This document shows, one piece after another, positions 57,126-64,000 of a DNA stretch of 64,000 nucleotides; positions within the stretch are counted from its first letter, which is position 1, and each line of letters opens with the position of its first letter. Position numbers and translations under genes: made by a program. The DNA lies in assembly GCA_001510575.1 (NCBI GenBank), contig LNGK01000007.1, positions 1,854,151 to 1,918,150 of the forward strand. The letters are read 5' to 3'. This DNA is from Knoxdaviesia capensis (taxonomy: Eukaryota; Ascomycota; Sordariomycetes; Microascales; Gondwanamycetaceae). Below the pieces are notes generated by a model, which was given only the letters and a program-made list of their open reading frames with translations, was not told where the DNA came from and searched no databases.

Positions 57126-57954
57126 TTAGTCGAGGCCGACGGTGGGGATGTCGGTCATGTTTGGCGACGGGACGGAGATCGAGCGCGGGTCGAAGGTGCT
57201 GTCGTGGGCGATAACCTCGGCGAGAACATCTAATATACGCTGATTTGGGGGGGAAAAAAGAGAAAGAGGGCGGGTTAGTTGAAACGAGGCTTGGGGGAAG
57301 AACACGAGGCTGCACTTCGAGACAAACTCACCTTGGGCACGGTCTGATCGTAGATGCGGATCAGGTCTCCGGGAGTGGGATACACCTTGAGGGCGCGGAA
57401 GAAGGCCAGCGCAGCCTCGAGCGTGTTGGAAGCTGCATCGAAGAGGAGTAGTTGTGTTAGCAATGTGACTGACAGTCGTAAGGTGGCGATATCCAGCAGA
57501 TATCAGTCTAAAGAAAACGAAAAACGAAAAAAATGCACTCACCATCGGCAGACAACTGCTCGCCCAACGACACCTGGCTCATGAAGTACGCCTCCTTCTC
57601 GCCGACATCGGTGGGGAATGGCTCGGCCAGCACCTCCTTGACGGCCTGCTTGATGTGCTGTCGCTGCTTGTCGGCCGACGCGGCGGCCTCTTCCTTCTCG
57701 GCACGGGCCTTGCGGCGCTCGTTTCTCCGCAGCGCGCGACGGAAGCCGGGGTCGGACCGCCGTTGCTGGTCGAAGTACACTGCGTAGGCTGGATAGTACG
57801 AACGCAGTTAGTATGGTGCGGGGACAAGGTGGGATGCTTTGCGGCGATATTCGTCGCATCGCACACAAAGGGGCGCGCAGAACTGCGACGTACCAAGGAA
57901 GCCGGTGACGGCGGCAGCAATGCTGGCCGTTACTACAGTCGAAGTCTGAACCAT
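57126..57954 (-). CDS. TOM20: Mitochondrial import receptor subunit Tom20
   Basis: Outer-membrane receptor that binds presequences and hands them to the TOM channel. Four exons on the minus strand, 57954-57894, 57788-57543, 57432-57332 and 57239-57126, give 173 residues, matching fungal Tom20. An N-terminal membrane anchor (about residues 7-25, TASIAAAVTGFLAYAVYF) is followed by DQQRRSDPGFRRALRRNERR, a charged region, and the TPR-like presequence-binding part: EKEAYFMSQVSLGEQL, NTLEAALAFFRALKVYP and TPGDLIRIYDQTVP. The C-terminus is a short acidic and hydrophobic tail. Every junction has GT-AG ends and joins in frame. It is divergently transcribed from EXO84, sharing about 755 bases of upstream DNA. 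Confidence 0.93.
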
Positions 57955-58709
57955 TTTTTTCTTGCTGGAATGGGGTGAGTAGCTGTGAGAGGGGAAGCGA
58001 ATGCAAAGATGGAAGCTTCAGGAAGCTCGAGAGAGAGCAAGAGATAATCCTTCCGGTGATCGGCAATGGAAGAAAACAAGGGCAATGAAGCTGAAAAGGG
58101 TTTCCGGAGTCCCGTGAGCAGAGCCTCAGTTGAAAAAAAAACCGGCACGTCCGAAACAAAAGTTGAGCTTTGGTTAAAGTACACAAGAATTAGAAAAGTG
58201 CAGTTGGATGAGAAACGACAAGAAAGAAGCAGAATGGAAGCTCGAAAAGGATGAGATGGAGAGAAAGAAAAGGACGTCGTGATGATTTACGACCGAAACT
58301 TTTTTTCGCCTAAGCAACGAAAAATAGACGCGCGACCACACCCTTAAGCTTAAGGAAAATCCTTGAATTGGAGAGAGAGAAGAGCAAACATTGGTTGGGT
58401 TCAACTGTGGCGTTAGCGAAAAGTGCGCCACAGTTGGAAAGTCAGAGGTGTGGCGCCTCGTCACGGGTAATTGCCGGATTTTGGTAACCACCTCCTGGCT
58501 TCTGCGACGTCAATCGTCAGAAGAAGGGAAAACATCTTGAGTCCGAGTACAGTACATATCACTTGGCTTGTCAGTTCGGCTGCTGAGAACTGCAGCTGTT
58601 CTCTCTGTTTATTTTATTTCCGCTTTCTTTTTTTATATTCTCTCATCGTTATTGCAATTCTAGCTTCTACTACCATTCATCCTTACTCTCCGGAGCTCCG
58701 TCCACCACC
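57955..58709. other. Divergent promoter region of TOM20 and EXO84
   Basis: Contains a hairpin-forming inverted repeat at 58402-58436, a CCCTTAAGCTTAAGG palindrome near 58344, a GTACAGTAC at 58547-58555 and a pyrimidine-rich leader before EXO84. Confidence 0.6.
58402..58436. repeat. Perfect 11-bp inverted repeat between TOM20 and EXO84
   Basis: CAACTGTGGCG (58402-58412) and its exact reverse complement CGCCACAGTTG (58426-58436) are separated by 13 bases. The arms could be paired binding sites or form a cruciform. It lies about 450 bases from TOM20 and 275 bases from EXO84. Confidence 0.75.
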
Positions 58710-61036
58710 ATGTCTCAGTCCCTCCGAAGCGGCCCCAAGCGCAAGGGCCGCTCGCCGTTGTCGGTGAAGCAGATCTCGGGGCCAATTGCCCAGGATGTCC
58801 CGGGCCGGGGCGCCGCGCCGCGCCCGTCGAAGGAAACTTCGCCGGATGCCCGGCGGTACTTGGCACCGCCTGGAGCGGATAAGGTTCGTGGGCGGGTTTT
58901 GATTTCTTGGGGATGAAGCTCCCGGGACCGTCACACTAATGTTTCCTTCTGTTCTCTTACAGACTGCCGATCTTGTCAAACGCCGCTACTCGATCCGAAT
59001 GAACAATGTCGGCGACTTCGACGCCAATGCCCCGCCGGTGCCGTCGATGCCTGCGCTTGACCGCTACGACATGCGGGATGTGTCGTCTGATCGATCCACG
59101 GCCGGCCGCAGCCGTGAGCGGGACCGCGATCGAGACCGTGGCGACCGGGACCGCGACCGCCGACCGCCTCCGTCGCGTGGCGGTGGTGGCCCAGCGCCCA
59201 CTGTTGATATCAAGGCGCTGAGAGACCCGAAGCTTGTGCCGGACCAATGTATGTGCTAAGAAGGAGACAGCTCTCCAGTGAAACGGGCCAAGAACAAAAG
59301 CTAACGCCCCAACTTCCTCCCCTCTCAGACGTCTCCTCAATGCTCGCCGACTCCAGCGAATCCGAAATCCGCGATTTCCAGGGTGTGCTCCTGAAGATCA
59401 AGAGCCGCGCGTCGGCCGACCTACAGCAGAGCATCATGCAGAACCGGTCGCAGTTCATCAAGATTAGCAAGGAGGCCGAGCGGCTCAAGACGGAGATGCG
59501 GATGCTGCGCAACCTGATGGCCGACCTCAAGACGAATACCATGGCGCTGCGGGCCGCGTCGACTAATAATAGCCGCGACGAGATGGGCGGCACCGGTGGT
59601 GGGTCTGGAGGTGGTGGCTCGGGCTTGTCGTCTGGACTGAGCAAGCGGGATAAGCGCAGCTCGGTGGCTGACCGTAGCGCGCTGTGGAACTCGCAGATGC
59701 AGGTAAGTCTTGTTTGCATTCCGGTCCTCCATTGCTCTCTAATGCTGGTACAACTCTCACGACTACATATACTAAAACTGTCCTTTTCCAGGCCCTTTAT
59801 AAAAATGTCGAGGGAGCCCAGAAGGTTCTACCTATATCTACGGGCCGCCACGTCGTGCAAAATGCTGGACCGTGGATCGAACTTGACAATGCTACCTACA
59901 AGTCAAGACGGGCCATGCAGATCTTCCTCCTCAATGACCACCTGCTGATTGCATCCCGCCGCAAGAGAAAGATCGATGGTCCCGGGGCCGAAAACCGCGG
60001 TCCCATGAATAAGTTGGTTGCGGACCGGTGCTGGCCCCTGTTGGACATCGAGGTCATTGATATGGCCGGCACTGGCGATACGTCGGTGGGTCGCAGCAAG
60101 CTGGCCGACGCCATTATGGTCCGTGGACTCGGCCAGGACTCGTTTATCTACAGAACCGAGAAGCCGGAAGACCCGGAGAAGAACAGCCTCATGATGAACA
60201 TCCGCAAGGCGGTGGAAGAGCTGCGGCGCGACCTGCAGTCGGAGATGGAGGCCAGCAACAAGGCCAAGGAGACCATCAACTACTTTGCATCGCGCGACCC
60301 GGGCCTGCTGCAGAAGACCGAGCTGCTGGAGACGCTGTCGGACGTCAAGGACATGCTGATCGAGGTGGACGGCAAGCAGCATAACCTGCGGTGGGTGGAG
60401 GGCCAGATGGACGAGCTGGACATTCTGATTGCGAAGCAGCACCTGGAGCCGGCGGTGGCGGGGGTGGAGCGCATGAAGGCGATCGCGCGGGGCCTGAAGA
60501 ACAACGCGGTGGCGCAGGACTTCATCAGCTTCAAGGTGGAGGAGCGCAGCGGCAAGCTGGCGGCAATCATGATGCGGGCGCTGTCGACGGAGCACAACCG
60601 GAAGAAGCGGGCGAAGATGCTGGTGGAGTGGCTGACGCGGCTGGGGTATGGCGACGAGGCGCGGCAGACGTACCTGGCGGCGCGCGGCGAGCTGATCCAG
60701 AGCCGGTCGCGGCAGTGCATCTTCAAGGGCGACCTGCAGGTGTACATCTGGGAGGTGTCGTTTGTGTACTTCACGCTGATCCGCAACACGGTCGACACGT
60801 TCCAGGGGTGCTTCCCGCAGGTGATGATGAGCGCGTGCATCAAGTGGGCGAAGGAGGCCGTCGAGGGCTTCAACGTGATTCTGGAGCGCCAGCTCAGCGG
60901 GTCGGAGCCGGGCGGGGCCGTGTGGACGGAGTGTATGGCGCGGGCGCGCGAGCACGCGCAGTTGCTCGAGGAGGTTGGGCTGGATTTCCGGAATCTGATC
61001 AATGTCGATGGGAAGAAGGTGGCGGAGCCGAAGTGA
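58710..61036 (+). CDS. EXO84: Exocyst complex component Exo84
   Basis: Subunit of the octameric exocyst that tethers secretory vesicles at growth sites. Four exons, 58710-58883, 58963-59248, 59329-59702 and 59792-61036, give 692 residues. The N-terminal part is disordered with an Arg/Asp repeat (RDRDRDRGDRDRDRR, about 120-135). Then come the Vps51/Exo84 coiled coil (MLADSSESEIRDFQGVLLK, LKTEMRMLRNLMADLK), a PH-like domain (GPWIELDNATYKSRRAMQIF, LNDHLLIASRRKRK) and the Exo84 C-terminal helical domain (NYFASRDPGLLQKTELLE, CIFKGDLQVYIWEVSFVYF). All three introns join in frame with consensus ends. The third exon contains a Gly/Ser linker. The last exon switches to strongly G-ending codons. Confidence 0.94.
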
Positions 61037-61528
61037 GGGTTGTTTCTATAGCTTGATCTCTTGTTTTCAAACTGTTTACTGAGTCTGACTTTTTGCTTGT
61101 ATTTCGGGAGTTCTCTGCGAGTCTCTTTTTTCTTGAATAGCCCCTTCGTCCCTCACTTAACAGCGTTAAGGAGTATATCACGGTTTCTACAGATTGCATC
61201 CCACGTTTGGCCTGATGACGGCCAGGAATCATGAGTCATGTCCCCGGGAGTGAGTCAAGTTTGCCAACATGACATCCGCATCACAAGTCATGGCGGTCTA
61301 CGTCCATCTATAAATACAGCCACCTACCCAGTACCTTTTCTTCCTCTCTCTCAACCCAGACATATATCATAGACTATAGATTCCCCAGGCCATAGCCACT
61401 ATCCCGACTCCATCTCCACTGCTCCCTCCATGACTTGCAATTCATCTTCCCGCAAAGAGACGGCGAGAGGCCCAGCCCAGGCCGCGGGATTCTTATTACT
61501 GCGATAGCGCACGGGTAGGCTGCTAGCG
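61037..61528. other. EXO84 3' region and a promoter-like segment
   Basis: After the EXO84 3' end there is a clear TATA word (TATAAATA, 61309-61316) followed by a pyrimidine-rich leader-like stretch (61330-61430). This suggests a gene starting further right. Confidence 0.5.
61309..61316 (+). promoter_or_regulatory. TATA-like element
   Basis: TATAAATA, followed 20-50 bases later by CTTTTCTTCCTCTCTCTCAA. The best TATA match in the right part of the window. It points to transcription toward 61529, but the gene there is uncertain. Confidence 0.4.
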
Positions 61529-61919
61529 ATGGGTTCTCTAGTTACCCGCGCAGTCACCAGAGTGCGCATGGGTGCACTGGTGCAGAAAACTTCCGCGCCT
61601 CTTCCCAGCATCCGCTACGCGACCGTCGGGGTTCGCGGGAACTCAACCGCCGCCCGCAGGCCGGTATGTGAGCCTGTACTATAGCGGGGCTTGAGGAGGT
61701 GGTTTCGAAAAGTTCCTCGTGGGTAATCCCGGCGATGTGGGCTGTGGTGTGTGGTGCGTGGTTGTCACTACTGAGGCATGCGTGTGTATCAAGGAACCCA
61801 GGGACAGATATTTCGCCGGGTGGGAGGGTTATGATGCCGTTACACTGTCCGCCAGCATAGATCGGGGCAGAGAAATCGAGAAGAAGAACCGGATAGCCGG
61901 ACAGACCCAAAAGACGTGA
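61529..61919 (+). CDS. Doubtful small gene with a mitochondrial-presequence-like N-terminus
   Basis: The first exon (61529-61663) reads 45 codons rich in Arg, Ala, Ser and Val with no acidic residue (MGSLVTRAVTRVRMGALVQK, ending RGNSTAARRP), typical of a mitochondrial targeting sequence. It stops at a consensus donor, GTATGT. A plausible second exon ends at the TGA at 61917-61919 and reads RYFAGWEGYDAV, then a basic and charged tail (RGREIEKKNRI). The acceptor is unclear: after GAG near 61773 or AAG near 61791, neither with a good pyrimidine tract. The total would be about 85-95 residues. A TATA word lies upstream. An ATG at 61431 opens a 25-codon frame first. I do not recognise the family; it may be noise. 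Confidence 0.25.
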
Positions 61920-62765
61920 GCAGTGTAGTGTAAGTGTATAGACAAGTCTGGGTTCAGGTGTTTGTGAATAGCTTCTCCTCAAGTACCTTGTAGCTTGTAG
62001 CTGTGGAGATTTCCCGAAAATTAAGCACAGCTCCGCGTATTCATTCTTATGGCCGCCCGCCAATTTCAATTCTCTCCCCCAAAACTTCAGAGTCGCCCCT
62101 CAAATTTGCCTGGACGGACACCCTTTTTCCCTTAGCAGAGGAGCAAGACCCCCGCCATTTCTGAAATCCAAACAAAAAATCACGAGCCTCTGTAACCATC
62201 AACAAAGAGCGAGAAGGACACAGAAACACGAGTTTTTGCTGGCATGATATCATTATTTCACACCTCTTGGCTGCTCTTTAATGTCTGTTTAAGCTCTGCT
62301 CTTGATTCTCTTTGTTAAAAAGAGGCGAATAGTGGCATTTAGTGTCTGTTTCTGCCTTCATATAAACTTTCCATATAAAAAAACAGGGCCAGGTTTAGAG
62401 CTGTGCTGCTTATCAGGCTGGAATCCATCCTCCAAATCTTCTCTATTCTTGCATCTCCACGATTTCCTCCCCAATTTTATCTTCATTGGCCACCCACCCA
62501 TAATCACCACCGCTTACGAAATCCCGCCCCCGAAGCTGCTCTCTCTCAATCAACGGCCAGCTTTCAGCCATCATCACATAATCCTCTTCTTTGATCTTTT
62601 TTTGACATATCTATTTTGATTTTCTCTCTTCGTTCTCCTCTGTATATCCTCCTTTCCATCTCCCTCGCGATTTCCTGTGCTCTCCGACTTTCCTCTTCTT
62701 CCTGTTTCCCCTCCTCTCCCCCCACCGCGAAAGCACCCAAAAACCTCATCCACCCCCCTCCAACC
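61920..62765. other. Upstream region of the PP2A catalytic subunit gene
   Basis: The last 350 bases (62420-62765) are strongly pyrimidine-rich and form the likely leader. The minus-strand open frame 62069-61554 has no family resemblance. No other gene recognised. Confidence 0.55.
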
Positions 62766-64000
62766 ATGGATGCAAATATGGAGGATGTTGGCCGAATGGC
62801 CTCAGACATTCTTCCGATGCAGACCCTGGAGCCCACAACCATTCCAACTCTCGATGGCTGGATTGAGGGCCTGATGAACTGCAAGCAACTGTCAGAGCTC
62901 GATGTGCAGCGGCTGTGCGAGAAGGTTCGTGATTCCTATTTTTTGTCTCCCAGGCCCGGTCAACCGGATCGGCGGAGAGAGGGCGGCATGTCCGGATCGG
63001 GGCCTTTGATGGGGCCGGCCGGCCGTGTGATGTCTCTCTGGCAAGAGATGAATGCTGCTGCTTGTCGGCGTGAGAGAAACCGTGCATACTGACGAACGAC
63101 ACCGTGTTTGTGACTATCTAGGCCCGAGAGGTTCTACAGACAGAATCCAATGTGCAGCCCGTCGTAAGTTCTGCCTCACATACACTTTCCCATCTCGACC
63201 CCGATCCGCTTCCCGACGAACGGGTGTTTTCCCGTCGCCATTATCTTATCCCTCACGGTCCATCGTATCGATAGCCTCACAGCCCCGAATGTTTCATTGG
63301 GGCATCCATCACATGTGGAATTCTTGTCCGTCCGCCTACTAACCGCGACTTCTCTTGCCATCCAGAAATGCCCCGTGACCGTCTGTGGTGATATCCACGG
63401 CCAATTCCACGATCTCATGGAGTTGTTCAAGATCGGCGGTCCTAACCCCGATACCAACTACCTGTTCATGGGTATGTGATGCTGTTGTTTTTTTTCTCTC
63501 GTGATATTCCCGGCTTCGTCAGCCACAGACATGGCAACACGACACGTGCCCCTCCTCTCCTTAACGCCGCAGAGCTGTCAGGGCTTCGGGCTTCGATTGA
63601 ACAGAACCGAGCCAATGCATGCCCATATCCTCCCTTCATTTCCCAATTCTAACCCGTATCCACACACTCCCTCTTTCTTTAGGCGACTACGTCGACCGAG
63701 GCTACTACTCTGTCGAGACTGTCACCCTTCTTGTTGCCCTCAAGATCCGGTTCCCGCAGCGCATCACCATCCTCCGCGGCAACCACGAGTCCCGCCAGAT
63801 CACGCAGGTGTACGGCTTCTACGACGAGTGCCTGCGCAAGTACGGCAACGCCAACGTGTGGAAGTACTTCACCGAGCTGTTCGACTACCTGCCGCTGACG
63901 GCGCTGATCGAGAACCAGATTTTCTGCCTGCACGGCGGTCTGTCGCCTAGCATCGACACGCTGGACAACATCCGCACGCTGGACCGCATCCAGGAAGTGC
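62766..64000 (+). CDS. Serine/threonine protein phosphatase 2A catalytic subunit (5' part, cut by window end)
   Basis: Metal-dependent PPP-family phosphatase catalytic subunit of PP2A, the main Ser/Thr phosphatase holoenzyme in cell-cycle and growth signalling. Exons 62766-62924, 63122-63163, 63366-63471 and 63683 to beyond 64000; 208 residues are visible. Metal and active-site motifs are present: GDIHGQ (75-80), GDYVDRG (103-109) and GNHE (135-138). FDYLPLTALIENQIFCLHGG and SPSIDTLDNIR mark it as PP2A rather than PP4, PP6/Sit4 or PP1. Exon 2 is only 14 codons (AREVLQTESNVQPV). The N-terminal 25 residues before TIPTLDGWIEGLM are variable, as in other filamentous fungi. The gene continues beyond the right edge, so the C-terminal tail (normally ending in a methylated Leu) is not seen. 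Confidence 0.94.

Noticed and set aside
61554..62069. 171-residue minus-strand open frame between EXO84 and PP2A
   Set aside because: No recognisable domain; it overlaps the more plausible plus-strand small-gene candidate.

Overview
This window is nuclear DNA of a filamentous ascomycete (Pezizomycotina, most like a Sordariomycete). The evidence is short introns (mostly 50-250 bases) with GT(A/G)NGT donors and YAG acceptors, CT-rich leaders in front of many start codons, strongly G/C-ending codons in most genes, and a head-to-head pair of myosin-motor-like chitin synthases of classes VII and V. The genus cannot be fixed from the sequence alone. No rRNA, tRNA, CRISPR, intact transposon or prokaryotic operon structure was seen.

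Layout, left to right. FKBP12-type prolyl isomerase (1542-2442, +, six exons), then an 8.5 kb stretch with no recognisable gene and many microsatellites (2443-10981). A BAHD-type acyltransferase (10982-12787, +) and a small I78-family protease inhibitor (13679-14030, +) follow. Next are the ubiquitin-activating enzyme E1 (15380-18742, +), an omega/Xi-type glutathione transferase with a long Ser-rich N-terminal extension (20203-21817, +), the nucleoporin/SEA-complex protein Seh1 (22263-23792, +) and the ribosome-biogenesis GTPase Bms1 (28257-24501, -). Then come a 75-residue I9/Pbi2-type inhibitor (29427-29955, +) and a mitochondrial PDH/BCKDH kinase (31172-32877, +). The class VII chitin synthase (38981-33540, -) and the class V chitin synthase (47117-52874, +) flank an 8.1 kb shared upstream region. 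The right end holds wybutosine synthase Tyw1 (53709-56315, +), Tom20 (57954-57126, -), exocyst subunit Exo84 (58710-61036, +), a doubtful small mitochondrial-type gene (61529-61919, +), and the 5' part of the PP2A catalytic subunit (62766 to beyond 64000, +).

The genes are mostly housekeeping functions with no single pathway: protein folding and ubiquitin conjugation, rRNA and tRNA maturation, nuclear pore, mitochondrial import and pyruvate control, and polarised growth (two chitin synthases and Exo84, all hyphal-tip functions). The only obvious functional pairing is the chitin synthases, whose divergent arrangement is conserved in filamentous ascomycetes.

The observations most worth following are: a four-codon upstream ORF whose stop overlaps the kinase start codon; a possible dual-start glutathione transferase; a first exon for Tyw1 that gives it a membrane anchor; telomere-repeat-like (AACCCTAA) elements about 175-250 bases upstream of Seh1, Bms1 and Tyw1; a 22-base exact repeat shared by the two large gene-free regions; and a recurrent GTACAGTAC element. 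Splice sites were deduced by hand. For every multi-exon gene the exon lengths sum to a multiple of three and the joined protein matches its family across the junctions. I saw no convincing new biological system.
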